Below are positions 8,839-18,195 of a stretch of 64,000 bases of DNA, piece by piece. This stretch comes from Brucella rhizosphaerae (GTDB taxonomy: Bacteria > Pseudomonadota > Alphaproteobacteria > Rhizobiales > Rhizobiaceae). The DNA is taken from contig NZ_NNRK01000034.1 in the NCBI RefSeq assembly GCF_002252475.1, positions 186,001 to 250,000 of the forward strand, written 5' to 3'. Both the position numbers and the translations under genes were made by a program. The notes under the pieces were generated by a model. That model searched no databases and was not told where the DNA came from. It saw only the letters and a list, made by a program, of their open reading frames with translations. How positions within the stretch are numbered: the first letter of the stretch is position 1; the number at the start of each line of letters is the position of its first letter.

Positions 8839-9339
8839 TTAACGATCCTTGTGATCGGGATTCCACGGCGAATTTTCATCCGGCTTTGCCGTATAATCTT
8901 CCGGGTTCAGATCGATCACGTTATTTTCTTTAGGCTCATACGGACGATAGGCTTCCGAATAGCGCGTCGATGCAGTCGCGACCACCAGACGATTGCGTAC
9001 AAACCTGTTCCAGACGATATCGCGAATAAATGGAACAAAAAGCAGAAGCCCGATGGCGCTTGTGACAAAGCCGGGCACGATCAGCATGATGGCGGCGACA
9101 GCGATCATCGCTCCATGCATCATTTCGCGGTCCGGTACGCGTCCTGCGGCACTTTCAGTGCGGATGCGCTGCAACAGTCCAAAACCCTGAACGCGCAGCA
9201 GGAAAAAGCCGAGCATGGCGCTGAGGATAATGAGACCAAGCGTTGCAAACACACCGATTTCGCTGCCGACGATAACAAAACCTGCAATCTCGATGAATGG
9301 CATTGCCAGTATGGCAAGGGGTGCAAGGGAAGAGGACAC
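8839..9339 (-). CDS. fxsA: FxsA family membrane protein
   Basis: Small inner-membrane protein of the FxsA family, named for suppression of F-exclusion of phage T7 in E. coli. The N-terminal half has three to four hydrophobic segments, including the LAILAMPFIEIAGFVIVGSEIG and LIILSAMLGFFLLRVQG regions typical of FxsA. The C-terminal tail is soluble, charged and variable. It is divergent from the Tim44-like gene, with 248 bp between them. The biochemical function is unknown. Confidence 0.85.
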   Translation of the reverse strand: MSSSLAPLAILAMPFIEIAGFVIVGSEIGVFATLGLIILSAMLGFFLLRVQGFGLLQRIRTESAAGRVPDREMMHGAMIAVAAIMLIVPGFVTSAIGLLLFVPFIRDIVWNRFVRNRLVVATASTRYSEAYRPYEPKENNVIDLNPEDYTAKPDENSPWNPDHKDR

Positions 9340-9587
9340 GTCTGTTACGACCTTATGTTGATTTGCGTTTGTAATGAAGCAAACTTCATTCGCTTGTTCT
9401 ATTCATGTCATACATGCAAAAATGCTTCACATTCTTACGAAATTAAAACTCTCTATCATACAATATCAGATAGGTATGCGTGATCGGGATTTGAATGATC
9501 AGTGAAGCCGATCTATATGTATATGTAACGAAATTGACGACGTGAGACGGATTCGCAATCCCGAAACGTCCATTGGTGGCAGGCGGT

Positions 9588-10283
9588 ATGGAATTTTTTG
9601 ATTTTGGCACGATATTTTTCTTCATCGCAGCGGTGGTAATCTTTCTTCAGTTGAGGAATGTTCTTGGCCGCCGTACGGGAAATGAAAAACCGCCAATAGA
9701 TCCCTATACTTCTGCACGCAATACCGACGCACAGACGGCAGGCAGCGAGGCTGACAATGTCGTTTCCCTGCCACAGCGCCCCGGCGAAAAAGATTTCACG
9801 GCGGTTGACAAGATCGCACCCGCGGGAACGCCGGTTAATGACGGGCTTCGCGCAATTCAGGCAGCCGACCCTGCTTTTGATCCTGCAAGCTTCGTTGATG
9901 GCGTGAAGATCGCTTATGAAATGATCGTCATGTCTTTTGCCGATGGCGACCGCAAGGTTCTGAAAAACCTGCTGTCCAAGGAAGTCTATGAGGGCTTCGT
10001 GTCGGCAATAGATGAACGCGAAGCACGCGGTGAAAGCACACGTTCGACCTTTGTCGGTATTGATAAGGCGGAAATCGCCAATGCCGAAATGAAGGGCTCT
10101 GAAGCGCATGTCACGCTCAACATCGTGAGTCAGATGATTTCTTCCACACTCGACAAGGACGGCAATCTCGTCGAAGGCGATCAGGAAAACGTCGTCGAGA
10201 TCCGCGATCTGTGGACTTTTGCGCGCGATACACGATCGCGCGATCCAAACTGGAAGCTTGTCGCGACCGAGGCAGAAGACTAA
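9588..10283 (+). CDS. Tim44-like domain protein (TimA-type)
   Basis: Membrane-anchored protein with one N-terminal helix (MEFFDFGTIFFFIAAVVIFLQL region) and a C-terminal Tim44-like domain from about residue 90 (SFVDGVKIAYEMIVMSFADGDRKVLKNLL). It resembles the bacterial relative of the mitochondrial import motor anchor Tim44. A TTG codon 15 bp upstream is in frame, but ATG 9588 is preceded by a purine-rich GGCAGGCGG, so I chose it. The acidic, low-complexity linker at about 30-75 is normal for the family. Divergent from fxsA and convergent with nothing; a terminator follows. Its bacterial role is unsettled. Confidence 0.85.
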   Translation: MEFFDFGTIFFFIAAVVIFLQLRNVLGRRTGNEKPPIDPYTSARNTDAQTAGSEADNVVSLPQRPGEKDFTAVDKIAPAGTPVNDGLRAIQAADPAFDPASFVDGVKIAYEMIVMSFADGDRKVLKNLLSKEVYEGFVSAIDEREARGESTRSTFVGIDKAEIANAEMKGSEAHVTLNIVSQMISSTLDKDGNLVEGDQENVVEIRDLWTFARDTRSRDPNWKLVATEAED

Positions 10284-10297
10284 GAGAGATTTTAACA

Positions 10298-10322
10298 GGG
10301 CCGCTAAATTAGCGGCCCTTTC
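10298..10322 (+). terminator. terminator after the Tim44-like gene
   Basis: Near-perfect stem GGGCCGCTAA / TTAGCGGCCC followed by TTTC, 14 bp past the stop codon. Confidence 0.8.
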
Positions 10323-10348
10323 AATATTGCATTGTTACGGGTTAGGCT

Positions 10349-11491
10349 GTGAACGATTTGGCGAAACTATTCCACCCGCTGGGCTATTCCGATTGCCCGG
10401 GCTGGGATCAGGACGATCAGGCGCTGGCCTTTTCGGCCTTTCGTCGTTCAGCCGATTATGCGCAAACCAACCGTTATAACAGCGGCGATCTCGGCATCAC
10501 CTTTGAGATGCTGCAACCGGCTTTTACTGCTGCACGTTCCCTTGAAAAACCTGATACCGCGCAGGCGCGGGCTTTCTTTGAAGAGTATTTTGTCCCCTGC
10601 CGCATTGCGGCTGATGGTTTTGTGACAGCCTTTTATGAGCCGGAAATAGAAGCTTCACGCACGCCAGATGCCCATTTCAGTGTGCCATTTCTAAAAAAGC
10701 CCGATGATCTGGTGAAAGTTACGGATGAGAACCGCCCTGCCGGGTTAAATGCATCCTTCGCTTTTGCGCGTAAAACGCCGCAAGGCATTGTGGAATATGA
10801 TGATCGCCGGACAATCGAACAGGGCAGCCTCAACGACCATGGGCTTGAGCTTGCTTATGTGGCTGACCGCGTTGATGCCTTTTTCGCCCATGTGCAGGGG
10901 GCTGCGCGGCTGAAACTGACTGATGGCAGTTTTATGCGCATCACCTATGCCGCCAAAACTGGCCATCCTTTTACAGGAATCGGGCGTATTCTGGTGGCTG
11001 AAGGCGAGATTTCGGCGGATGAAATCTCCATGCAAACAATCCGACAATGGTTGAGAGATCACCCGGATAAGGCTGATAATCTCATCTGGCAGAACCGGTC
11101 CTATATTTTCTTCCGCGAAGCACCAGTGGACGACCCTGATGTTGGGCAGATTGCTGCCGCCAAAGTCCCGTTGACCGCTGGGCGTTCAATTGCTGTAGAC
11201 AGACTTTTGCACACATTCGGGACGCCGTTTTATGTCGATGCACCAAGCGTTACAGCGTTCGATAATGCCCCCTTCTCCCGCCTCATGATTGCGCAGGATA
11301 CCGGCACGGCAATTGTCGGTCCGGCGCGTGGCGATCTTTTTGCGGGATCGGGGGATGCGGCGGGTGACATTGCTGGTGGCATCAAGAGCAAGGCCGATTT
11401 CTACGTGCTTATTCCGCGCGCTGGCGCATTGGCCCTGAAATCGATTACGATATTAGGAAAGCACGCACGGCGCTCTAAGGTGCGGGACTGA
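10349..11491 (+). CDS. mltA: Lytic murein transglycosylase A (MltA)
   Basis: Cleaves glycan strands with formation of 1,6-anhydroMurNAc. The MltA domain spans about 90-270 (ADGFVTAFYEPEIEASRT, then GRILVAEGEISADEISMQTI) and the 3D domain lies at about 275-365, with the catalytic-aspartate segment RLMIAQDTGTAIVGPARGD. The only near start is GTG 10349, since an in-frame TAG lies two codons upstream. From this start there is no signal peptide or lipobox, which is odd for a periplasmic enzyme. It is followed 3 bp later by the Smr gene. Confidence 0.9.
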   Translation: MNDLAKLFHPLGYSDCPGWDQDDQALAFSAFRRSADYAQTNRYNSGDLGITFEMLQPAFTAARSLEKPDTAQARAFFEEYFVPCRIAADGFVTAFYEPEIEASRTPDAHFSVPFLKKPDDLVKVTDENRPAGLNASFAFARKTPQGIVEYDDRRTIEQGSLNDHGLELAYVADRVDAFFAHVQGAARLKLTDGSFMRITYAAKTGHPFTGIGRILVAEGEISADEISMQTIRQWLRDHPDKADNLIWQNRSYIFFREAPVDDPDVGQIAAAKVPLTAGRSIAVDRLLHTFGTPFYVDAPSVTAFDNAPFSRLMIAQDTGTAIVGPARGDLFAGSGDAAGDIAGGIKSKADFYVLIPRAGALALKSITILGKHARRSKVRD

Positions 11492-11494
11492 TCG

Positions 11495-12091
11495 ATGGCA
11501 CCGAAGACCGAGAAGCCCGCAAAAGATTATCTGAGGCCAGAAGATCGCATCCTCTGGGAAACCGTTGCCAAAACGGCAAAGCCACTGGCTGGCAAAAAGC
11601 CCGCTATAGAGGAACAATTTCCGGATTTCAAAGCCATTATGGCACAGGAGGCTGATAAAAAGCCTTCGCAAAAAGCGCCCTCGCCTTCCAGCGAGCCAGC
11701 GACGCCAAAAAAGAAGCTCACCTCTCTCAAGGAAATGCCGATCCATAGCTTTGATCGGCCAACGCACCGCAAAATTTCCAAGGGGCGTGTGGATATTGAA
11801 GCACGTATCGATCTGCATGGGCTTACGCAGAACGATGCCTATGAGCTGCTTTATGGCTTTTTGCTGAGCGCACATGCACGCGGGCTTAAGCATGTCATGG
11901 TCATTACTGGCAAAGGCCGCTCATTTGGCAGCGAAGGCGTGCTGAAACAGGCAGTACCGCACTGGTTCTCGACGCCGTTGTTCCGGCTTCTGGTGAGTGC
12001 TTATGAAGATGCAGCTCATCATCATGGTGGTCACGGCGCACTTTATGTTCGTCTGCGCAAGCAAACGCAAAATGGAGGTCTGATCCGATGA
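11495..12091 (+). CDS. Smr/MutS2-C domain protein
   Basis: Smr-domain protein of 198 residues. The N-terminal 90 residues are basic and Pro/Ser/Lys rich. The Smr fold is at about 105-195, with the RIDLHGLTQNDAYELL motif (DLHG), the MVITGKG(R) loop and the GGHGALYVRLRK C-terminus. Smr domains are nucleases or RNA/DNA-binding modules; this stand-alone, YdaL/SmrB-like type has roles in ribosome rescue or nicking in other bacteria. Its stop overlaps the start of the XRE regulator by 4 bp. Confidence 0.88.
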   Translation: MAPKTEKPAKDYLRPEDRILWETVAKTAKPLAGKKPAIEEQFPDFKAIMAQEADKKPSQKAPSPSSEPATPKKKLTSLKEMPIHSFDRPTHRKISKGRVDIEARIDLHGLTQNDAYELLYGFLLSAHARGLKHVMVITGKGRSFGSEGVLKQAVPHWFSTPLFRLLVSAYEDAAHHHGGHGALYVRLRKQTQNGGLIR

Positions 12092-12483
12092 CCCCTTTTG
12101 GCAAACGTCTGCGCGAATTGCGTGACGAGCGCAATGTGACGCAAAAGGAAATGGCGGCGGCCTTACGCGTTTCGCCTGCCTATCTTTCAGCGCTTGAACA
12201 TGGACGGCGTGGACAGCCGACCTGGGATTTGCTGCAACGCATCATCACCTATTTCAATATCATTTGGGACGAGGCCGAGGAGCTGCAAAATCTTGCGGCG
12301 GTTTCGCATCCCCGCGTGGTGATCGACACGTCAGGTCTTTCCCCACAGGCCACTGAGCTTGCCAATCTGCTCGCCCGCAACATCCGCATCATTGATCGCG
12401 AGACGATCAGGCATCTGGCGGAAGAAATTGAAGCCGCCCGCAAACGTCGCCGTGGCTTTAAGCCACCAGCGCATCGGCCCTAA
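12088..12483 (+). CDS. XRE-family HTH transcriptional regulator
   Basis: Short 131-residue DNA-binding protein. The Cro/C1 helix-turn-helix lies at about 7-65 (TPFGKRLRELRDERNVTQKEMA, then PAYLSALEHGRRGQPTWDLLQ), and a C-terminal helical region ends with a basic RKRRRGF stretch. It is translationally coupled (ATGA) to the Smr gene. The mltA-smr-xre order is common in Rhizobiales. Its target is unknown; autoregulation or cell-envelope control is only a guess. The 3' end overlaps the end of the convergent DUF1402 gene by 4 bp. Confidence 0.88.
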   Translation: MTPFGKRLRELRDERNVTQKEMAAALRVSPAYLSALEHGRRGQPTWDLLQRIITYFNIIWDEAEELQNLAAVSHPRVVIDTSGLSPQATELANLLARNIRIIDRETIRHLAEEIEAARKRRRGFKPPAHRP

Positions 12484-13445
12484 AATAGCGCTTTCAGTTC
12501 GTCGAGCTTGGTGTTGACCAGCCAGCCATAATAGTTTTCCTGCGGCATCAATGGTGCCTGACCAGACGCTTTGCGCTGGGCATTTTCATTGGCAAGCGCA
12601 CGGGCGCGGGCTTCTGCACCGCCGGTATTGTAAAGGGTTGCGGTCAGGCCGGGATTCTTGGAAATGTCGAAATCGGCAATCTGGCGATAAGCGGTGATCG
12701 ATTGCTTCAGCGTTGCCGCGATGTATGGCAGCGTGAGATCGGGGTCCATGATGGTCTTGTAAACCACATTTCCGTTCTCTGCGTTGAGCTTTGGCAGGCC
12801 GGATACACGATTGACCATGTCCGACATCTGCAGTGCAGTCAGCGGATTGATCTGGCCAAGGCCGAATGTCTGACCTGCATAGAAAGGCTGGAAGAAGACC
12901 GCACTGAAACGGTTGTTCGGATAGGCTTTGCCAGCCAGGGACTTTCCGCGGAACTGCTTGTTCCAGACCGTCTCACGGCAACCCCACAGCGAATAGCTGT
13001 CCTTGTACTTGAGACACTCCGAAAATTCCGGGCGCTTCACGAACTGGCCGATGCTTTCACCATTGTAACCAAAACTCACACCCTGGTTCACATAGGACAT
13101 GGCCTTGACGTAATAGGTCTGGAGCCTGTCATAGACATCGACATTGTAGGTATGCTCGCCAACGATGGCACCGACGATATGGATAGGATCAATGCCATAG
13201 GCGGAAGCGGTCGATTTGATTTTCGAGCGCAGGGAAGCGTCTTTTTTCAGAAGATTATAAATCTTGCGATATTTCGCTTCATAGGTCGTGCTCAGTTCCT
13301 TGGTGCGCTTGGCTGATGCGCCAGGAATGGGCGGCTGGTCGGCATTGCGGTTTCCCGGCGGCACGCTAACGGCTGCGAAGGCGCTCTGGCAGGAGAAAGC
13401 GATGGCAAGGCAGATGCCTGCAATACGGTTCAATCGGCTGGTCAT
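12480..13445 (-). CDS. DUF1402 family secreted protein
   Basis: Hypothetical periplasmic protein of 321 residues. The ORF opens 43 codons further upstream, but ATG 13445 begins a clear Sec signal peptide (SRLNRIAGICLAIAFSCQSAFA) with cleavage near SAFA-AVS, so I use it. The body resembles a lysozyme-like or lytic-transglycosylase-like fold: ASAYGIDPIHIVGAIVGEHTYN, then FGLGQINPLTALQM with the GQINPLTA motif and YIAATLKQ. That suggests a peptidoglycan-active or -binding role, but the function is uncharacterised. It is convergent with the XRE gene. Confidence 0.82.
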   Translation of the reverse strand: MTSRLNRIAGICLAIAFSCQSAFAAVSVPPGNRNADQPPIPGASAKRTKELSTTYEAKYRKIYNLLKKDASLRSKIKSTASAYGIDPIHIVGAIVGEHTYNVDVYDRLQTYYVKAMSYVNQGVSFGYNGESIGQFVKRPEFSECLKYKDSYSLWGCRETVWNKQFRGKSLAGKAYPNNRFSAVFFQPFYAGQTFGLGQINPLTALQMSDMVNRVSGLPKLNAENGNVVYKTIMDPDLTLPYIAATLKQSITAYRQIADFDISKNPGLTATLYNTGGAEARARALANENAQRKASGQAPLMPQENYYGWLVNTKLDELKALF

Positions 13446-13500
13446 TGCGCGGAAACGGCCCCAATATGGTAAACGACATGTAAAAGTTGCCGCAAAATAA

Positions 13501-13532
13501 AAAACCCCCTCGATGAAGTCGAGGGGATTTTT
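13501..13532 (-). terminator. terminator downstream of hslU
   Basis: Stem CCCCTCGA-TGAAG-TCGAGGGG with A-tract on one side and T-tract on the other; ends the minus-strand hslVU operon and precedes the DUF1402 promoter. Confidence 0.85.
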
Positions 13533-13582
13533 GTGTTTCAGGATTATGGGACCGAAGCGTGGCTTTCTGGTCACGTTGTCTT

Positions 13583-14887
13583 TTAGAGGATGAAGCGCGA
13601 CAAGTCCGTATTCTTGGCAAGATCGCCAACTGTTTTGCGGACATAATCGCCGTCCACCTTGAATGCAGAGCCGGATTTATCGGGCGCATTATAGGAAATA
13701 TCGTCCAGAACCCGTTCCATGACAGTCTGCAAGCGACGCGCACCGATATTCTCGACCGTCGAATTGAGATCGACCGCTATATCAGCCAAAGCCTCAATCG
13801 CGTCATCGGTAATATCGAGCTCCACTTCTTCCGTCGCCATCAGGGCAATATACTGCTTGATCAGGCTGACTTCGGTTTCGGTGAGAATCCGGCGGAAATC
13901 TTCACGCGTCAGCGCGTTAAGCTCCACACGGATCGGCAAACGACCCTGAAGTTCCGGCAGAAGGTCCGAAGGTTTGGAAACGTGGAAAGCACCCGATGCG
14001 ATGAACAGAATATGATCGGTTTTCACCGGGCCATACTTGGTCGCAACGGTTGTACCTTCAACGAGTGGCAGCAGATCGCGCTGCACGCCTTCGCGTGAGA
14101 CGCCTGCTCCCATTCCGCCTTCGCGCGAAGCGATCTTGTCGATTTCGTCCAGGAAAACAATGCCGTCATTCTCAGTCGAGCGCAGGGCTTCCTGAACAAG
14201 CTGATCCTGATCGAGCAACTTATCGGACTCGTCATTGATCAGCAGCGCATAGGACTCCTTGACGGTGGTCTTGCGCGTCTTGGTGCGCCCGCCCATGGCC
14301 TTGCCGAAAATATCGCCGATATTGATCATGCCGATATTGGCACCTGGCATGCCCGGAATTTCAAAATTCTGGCCTGCACCCGTATCGGCAACCTCGATTT
14401 CGATTTCCTTGTCGTCCAGTTCGCCTTCGCGCAGTTTCTTGCGGAAACTGTCACGGGTGGCGGGGCTGGCCGTCTTACCGACAAGACCGTCAAGCACGCG
14501 CTCTTCGGCATTGATATGCGCCTTGGCCTTCACTTCCTCGCGCTTCTTTTCACGCACGAGACCGATGGCGGCTTCGACCAGATCACGAATGATCTGCTCA
14601 ACATCGCGACCGACATAGCCGACTTCGGTAAACTTGGTGGCCTCGACCTTGATGAAAGGAGCGCCTGCAAGCTTGGCCAGACGACGGGAGATTTCCGTCT
14701 TGCCAACGCCAGTCGGTCCGATCATCAGGATGTTTTTTGGCATGACCTCTTCGCGCATCTGGCCTTCCAGCTGCTGGCGGCGCCAGCGGTTGCGGAGCGC
14801 AATAGCCACGGCGCGCTTGGCGTCGTTCTGGCCGATGATGAAGCGGTCAAGTTCGGAGACGATTTCACGGGGGGAAAAATTGCTCAT
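13583..14887 (-). CDS. hslU: HslU ATPase subunit of the HslVU protease
   Basis: AAA+ unfoldase that feeds substrates to the HslV peptidase. The protein has 434 residues from ATG 14887 ([13 protein letters not shown]); a longer in-frame start exists but is not typical. Walker A GPTGVGKT is at 57-64, Walker B is in [11 protein letters not shown], and the SRFIL C-terminus, which docks into HslV, is intact. The I-domain (about 110-240) is present with the KAMGGRTK region. The third gene of the hslV-DUF2585-hslU operon, it starts 2 bp after the DUF2585 gene. Confidence 0.97.
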   Translation of the reverse strand: MSNFSPREIVSELDRFIIGQNDAKRAVAIALRNRWRRQQLEGQMREEVMPKNILMIGPTGVGKTEISRRLAKLAGAPFIKVEATKFTEVGYVGRDVEQIIRDLVEAAIGLVREKKREEVKAKAHINAEERVLDGLVGKTASPATRDSFRKKLREGELDDKEIEIEVADTGAGQNFEIPGMPGANIGMINIGDIFGKAMGGRTKTRKTTVKESYALLINDESDKLLDQDQLVQEALRSTENDGIVFLDEIDKIASREGGMGAGVSREGVQRDLLPLVEGTTVATKYGPVKTDHILFIASGAFHVSKPSDLLPELQGRLPIRVELNALTREDFRRILTETEVSLIKQYIALMATEEVELDITDDAIEALADIAVDLNSTVENIGARRLQTVMERVLDDISYNAPDKSGSAFKVDGDYVRKTVGDLAKNTDLSRFIL

Positions 14888-14889
14888 GA

Positions 14890-15480
14890 TTATAACCCGG
14901 TTTGCCACTGCTTGATGAACTCGAACGGATGCAGCAGCATGATCACGTTGAGCGTAAGGTTGTCGCGAATAATAATCAGCGCAAGAACTTCGAAGAACAG
15001 CGCTAAAGCGACAGTGATTTTCGTTGGCAGCTTTGCAGCAAGCAGAAAGCCGATCAGGGCAGCAATGGTATCGGAAACCGAATTCACGATGCTGTCGCCA
15101 AAATAGTCCACCGAGGACGTATTGGCGCGATAGCGCTCGATGATGAAATTCGAGTTTTCGACCAGTTCCCAGACGGCTTCAACGCCGACTGCCATGGCAA
15201 GTCTCAAGCCGAGTGGGGCTTTGGGTGCAATAACGGTCAGAAGCCAATAGAACAGAAAGCCGTGAATGATGTGCGAGAGCGTATACCAGTCGGCTATATG
15301 CTGCGAATTCTCAGACATCAGCGAACCGGACCATAATTTTATGGTGCCACATTCGCACATGGGTATCCGTCCATCGATATAGAGCCATGAGGCCTGTATC
15401 GTAAGAATGGCAAGGACGATCAGAGCACCTAAGCCCCAACGTTGTGTTTTAGAAGTTGAGGCTTGCACTGCTTCGGTCAT
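14890..15480 (-). CDS. DUF2585 (UPF0314) membrane protein
   Basis: Inner-membrane protein of 196 residues with four to five hydrophobic segments ([48 protein letters not shown] and two C-terminal ones). The conserved motif [10 protein letters not shown] and the [15 protein letters not shown] segment are typical of UPF0314, a family found mainly in Rhizobiales. It sits between hslV and hslU and overlaps hslV by 4 bp, so it is co-translated with the protease. No function is known; a membrane partner of HslVU would be a guess from position alone. Confidence 0.88.
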   Translation of the reverse strand: MTEAVQASTSKTQRWGLGALIVLAILTIQASWLYIDGRIPMCECGTIKLWSGSLMSENSQHIADWYTLSHIIHGFLFYWLLTVIAPKAPLGLRLAMAVGVEAVWELVENSNFIIERYRANTSSVDYFGDSIVNSVSDTIAALIGFLLAAKLPTKITVALALFFEVLALIIIRDNLTLNVIMLLHPFEFIKQWQTGL

Positions 15481-16031
15481 TCGGCGTCGAGGCTTTCAAC
15501 AAGAATGCTATGATTGGTGTAGATGCAGATATCGGCTGCAATCTCCATCGCCTTGCGGGCGATTTCCTCGGCATCCTTGTCTGTGTCGATCAGCGCGCGC
15601 GCTGCGGCAAGCGCATAATTACCGCCCGATCCGATGGCCATTACGCCATGTTCTGGTTCAAGCACGTCGCCTGTACCGGTCAAAGCCAGCGTAACCTTGC
15701 TGTCGGCAACCAGCATCATGGCTTCCAGCTTGCGCAAGTAGCGGTCGGTGCGCCAGTCCTTGGCAAGCTCGACGGAGGCGCGCATCAGCTGGTCTGGATA
15801 TTGTTCGAGCTTGGCTTCAAGGCGCTCAAGCAGTGTGAAGGCATCAGCCGTGGCACCGGCGAATCCGGCAATGACATTGCCTTTGCCGATGCGGCGCACT
15901 TTGCGCGCATTGCCCTTCATCACCGTATTGCCGAGCGAGACCTGCCCGTCACCGGCGATCACCACCTTGCCGCCCTTGCGAACGGTAACGATGGTCGTGC
16001 CGTAAATTGTCGTGGGATTGTGTTCGATCAT
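15477..16031 (-). CDS. hslV: HslV peptidase subunit
   Basis: Proteasome-like threonine peptidase, 184 residues. The core [18 protein letters not shown] begins at residue 12, so this protein carries an 11-residue propeptide ([10 protein letters not shown] after Met) that must be removed to expose the catalytic Thr12; E. coli HslV has only the initiator Met. The [31 protein letters not shown] and [14 protein letters not shown] motifs are intact. First gene of the operon; it starts downstream of two REP-like repeats at 16198-16296. Confidence 0.97.
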   Translation of the reverse strand: MIEHNPTTIYGTTIVTVRKGGKVVIAGDGQVSLGNTVMKGNARKVRRIGKGNVIAGFAGATADAFTLLERLEAKLEQYPDQLMRASVELAKDWRTDRYLRKLEAMMLVADSKVTLALTGTGDVLEPEHGVMAIGSGGNYALAAARALIDTDKDAEEIARKAMEIAADICIYTNHSILVESLDAE

Positions 16032-16197
16032 GGATTACTCCTTTGGCGGCCTATACGTTTCCATCTGGCAAACGCATAAGCCCCTGATATGGGCCCCTGG
16101 TATGGGCGAAGCCTCGGTCTGTTGGCCTTACAGCTAACTGAATCGGGTTTCGTTGTGAATATTTAAGAACGGGCTGGCAAAATGCAAATGGGTATCA

Positions 16198-16240
16198 GCG
16201 CATTCCAAAAAGTGTGAAGCGGTTTTTGGACAAAATGCGC
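16198..16240. repeat. dispersed palindromic repeat, copy 1
   Basis: About 43 bp with GCGCATT-CC...GG-AAAATGCGC ends and an internal AAGTGTGAAGCGG core; a member of the family listed at 16254, 20058, 23638, 25155, 28051, 38616, 47615 and 50752. Confidence 0.8.
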
Positions 16241-16253
16241 GTCGGGGGATTAG

Positions 16254-16296
16254 GTGCATTCCGAAAAGTGGGAACTGATTTCGGGGAAAAATGCGC
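16254..16296. repeat. dispersed palindromic repeat, copy 2
   Basis: GTGCATTCCGAAAAGTGGGA...AAAAATGCGC; tandem with copy 1, 13 bp apart, same orientation, in the hslV-hisB divergent gap. Confidence 0.8.
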
Positions 16297-16415
16297 GCTG
16301 GACACCAAATTCAGAACGATGCGCCGGCTCAGGGAAACCGAAGCGCGCGCTAAAAGCATTGGCAAAAGCAACAAGCTGTTCTAGAACGCAAAAAGATTTC
16401 AATTGAGGAAATGCA

Positions 16416-17024
16416 ATGACGGCTGAAAGCGCCCGCAAAGCAAGTATCGAACGTTCAACGAAAGAAACGAGCATTGCCGTTTCAGTCGATCTGGACGGCA
16501 ACGGCAAGTTCGACATTACAACAGGTGTCGGCTTCTTCGATCATATGCTGGAGCAGCTTTCCCGACACTCGCTCATCGACATGCGTGTGATGGCCAAGGG
16601 CGATCTGCATATCGATGATCATCATACGGTGGAAGATACCGGCATTGCGCTCGGTCAGGCCGTGGCCAAGGCTTTGGGCGAACGTCGCGGTATCGTGCGT
16701 TATGCTTCGATGGATCTCGCTATGGACGATACGCTGACCGGTGCAGCAGTTGATGTGTCCGGTCGTGCATTTCTGGTCTGGAACGTGAATTTCACGACAG
16801 CCAAGATTGGAGCATTCGACACCGAGCTGGTGCGCGAGTTCTTCCAGGCGTTCGCGATTAATGCTGGCATCACGCTGCATATCAACAATCATTATGGTGC
16901 CAACAATCACCATATTGCAGAATCGATCTTCAAGGCGGTGGCCCGGGTTCTGCGCGTCGCGCTCGAAACCGATCCGCGCCAGAAGGATGCAATTCCCTCG
17001 ACCAAGGGGTCGCTGAAGGGATAA
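16416..17024 (+). CDS. hisB: Imidazoleglycerol-phosphate dehydratase
   Basis: Sixth step of histidine synthesis: dehydrates IGP to imidazole-acetol phosphate. The protein has 202 residues, the monofunctional type. The metal-binding [33 protein letters not shown] and [16 protein letters not shown] motifs with their histidines are all intact. It heads a his cluster (hisB, DUF2628, hisH, hisA, hisF, hisE) on the plus strand; hisG, hisD and hisC are not in the window, as is usual for Rhizobiales, where his genes are scattered. Confidence 0.97.
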   Translation: MTAESARKASIERSTKETSIAVSVDLDGNGKFDITTGVGFFDHMLEQLSRHSLIDMRVMAKGDLHIDDHHTVEDTGIALGQAVAKALGERRGIVRYASMDLAMDDTLTGAAVDVSGRAFLVWNVNFTTAKIGAFDTELVREFFQAFAINAGITLHINNHYGANNHHIAESIFKAVARVLRVALETDPRQKDAIPSTKGSLKG

Positions 17025-17046
17025 GTCTTTCCCGAAAGGACACGTC

Positions 17047-17538
17047 ATGGCGCAATTCGTCGTTCTTGAACCGGATGCAGGTGCTCAAAGCACTGAAAAA
17101 ACGGTGTTCGTGCGCGACGGATTCCATACCTTGGCGCTTATCCTGCCGGTTGTCTGGCTATTGTTGCAGCGGCTGTGGTTTGAAGCCATTGCGGTTCTCG
17201 GTGTAACGATCCTGCTTGGATTTGCTGGCTCCATGCTCGGCATCTCCAATGCGGTCCCCCTGATCACTTTATTGTTTTCGCTCTTCGTGGCGCTGGAAGG
17301 CGTCAACTGGAAGATCGCAAAACTCAGGCGTCAGGGCTTTACCGAGAAAGCCGTCATCGACGCGGCTGATCCGGAAGAAGCGGAAATCCGCTATTTCTAT
17401 GGCCGCGAAGAAGCGGCTCAGCCTGCAACATTCCCTGCCGAAGCACCAGCTCCTGAATGGGCGCAACAGGCCCCTCGTCCCACTTATTCCTCATTTGGCT
17501 CGACGATCGGATTTGTCGGTCATCGCGGAGAAAACTGA
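17047..17538 (+). CDS. DUF2628 membrane protein in the his cluster
   Basis: Hypothetical protein of 163 residues. An N-terminal soluble stretch is followed by two or three membrane helices ([52 protein letters not shown]); the C-terminal tail has the AEIRYFYG segment and a Pro/Ala-rich end. It begins 22 bp after hisB and ends 2 bp before hisH. This gene is inserted at the same place in many Rhizobiales his clusters, but no link to histidine synthesis is known. Confidence 0.85.
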   Translation: MAQFVVLEPDAGAQSTEKTVFVRDGFHTLALILPVVWLLLQRLWFEAIAVLGVTILLGFAGSMLGISNAVPLITLLFSLFVALEGVNWKIAKLRRQGFTEKAVIDAADPEEAEIRYFYGREEAAQPATFPAEAPAPEWAQQAPRPTYSSFGSTIGFVGHRGEN

Positions 17539-17540
17539 AA

Positions 17541-18191
17541 ATGCGTGTTGCAATTATCGACTACGGTTCCGGCAATCTTCGCTCGGCCACCAAGGCCTTT
17601 GAGCGTGCCGCCCATGAGAGCGGTGTGAATGCGGAGATCGAACTGACAGCTGATGCTGATCGCGTGGCGACAGCCGATCGCATCGTGCTTCCGGGCGTTG
17701 GTGCCTATGCCGATTGTCGTCGCGGCCTTCATGCCGTTCCCGGCATGGTGGAAGCGCTGGAAGATGTGGTTCTGAAAAAGGCCCACCCTTTCCTTGGCAT
17801 CTGCGTGGGTATGCAGCTGATGTCCGAGCGCGGACTTGAGAAGCAAGTGAGCGAAGGTCTCGGCTGGATTGCGGGCGACGTGCGTGAAATGACGCCGTCC
17901 GACCCATCGCTCAAGATTCCACAGATTGGCTGGAACAGGATTCACGTGAAACATTCGCATCCGGTCTTTAACGGTATTGCTACCGGTGAGAACGGCTTGC
18001 ATGCCTATTTCGTGCATTCCTATATGTTTGATGCGAAGAACGAAGCCGAAGTGCTCGCTGTGACCGAATATGGCGGCGATGTCACGGCTACGGTTGGTCG
18101 CGATAATATGATCGGTACGCAGTTCCATCCTGAAAAGAGCCAGCTGCTTGGCCTTTCGCTCATTGCCAATTTCCTGAAATGGAAGCCTTGA
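17541..18191 (+). CDS. hisH: Imidazole glycerol phosphate synthase, glutaminase subunit
   Basis: Class I glutamine amidotransferase that supplies ammonia to HisF. It has 216 residues from ATG 17541 ([15 protein letters not shown]). The nucleophile elbow [13 protein letters not shown], with the catalytic Cys, and the C-terminal [10 protein letters not shown], with the His/Glu of the triad, are intact. A longer ORF opens 28 codons upstream inside the preceding gene, but that start is unlikely. hisA starts 4 bp after the stop. Confidence 0.96.
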   Translation: MRVAIIDYGSGNLRSATKAFERAAHESGVNAEIELTADADRVATADRIVLPGVGAYADCRRGLHAVPGMVEALEDVVLKKAHPFLGICVGMQLMSERGLEKQVSEGLGWIAGDVREMTPSDPSLKIPQIGWNRIHVKHSHPVFNGIATGENGLHAYFVHSYMFDAKNEAEVLAVTEYGGDVTATVGRDNMIGTQFHPEKSQLLGLSLIANFLKWKP

Positions 18192-18195
18192 AGAT

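Larger units (their letters stand above)
16032..16415. other. hslV-hisB divergent gap
   Basis: Gene-free 384 bp between divergent hslV and hisB. It holds the two tandem palindromic repeats (16198-16296) and presumably both promoters; I could not assign -10/-35 boxes with confidence. Confidence 0.5.

Noticed and set aside
16198-16296. CRISPR repeats
   Set aside because: Two units in tandem differ in sequence and copies are scattered genome-like across the window; they are palindromic repeats, not a regular spacer array.
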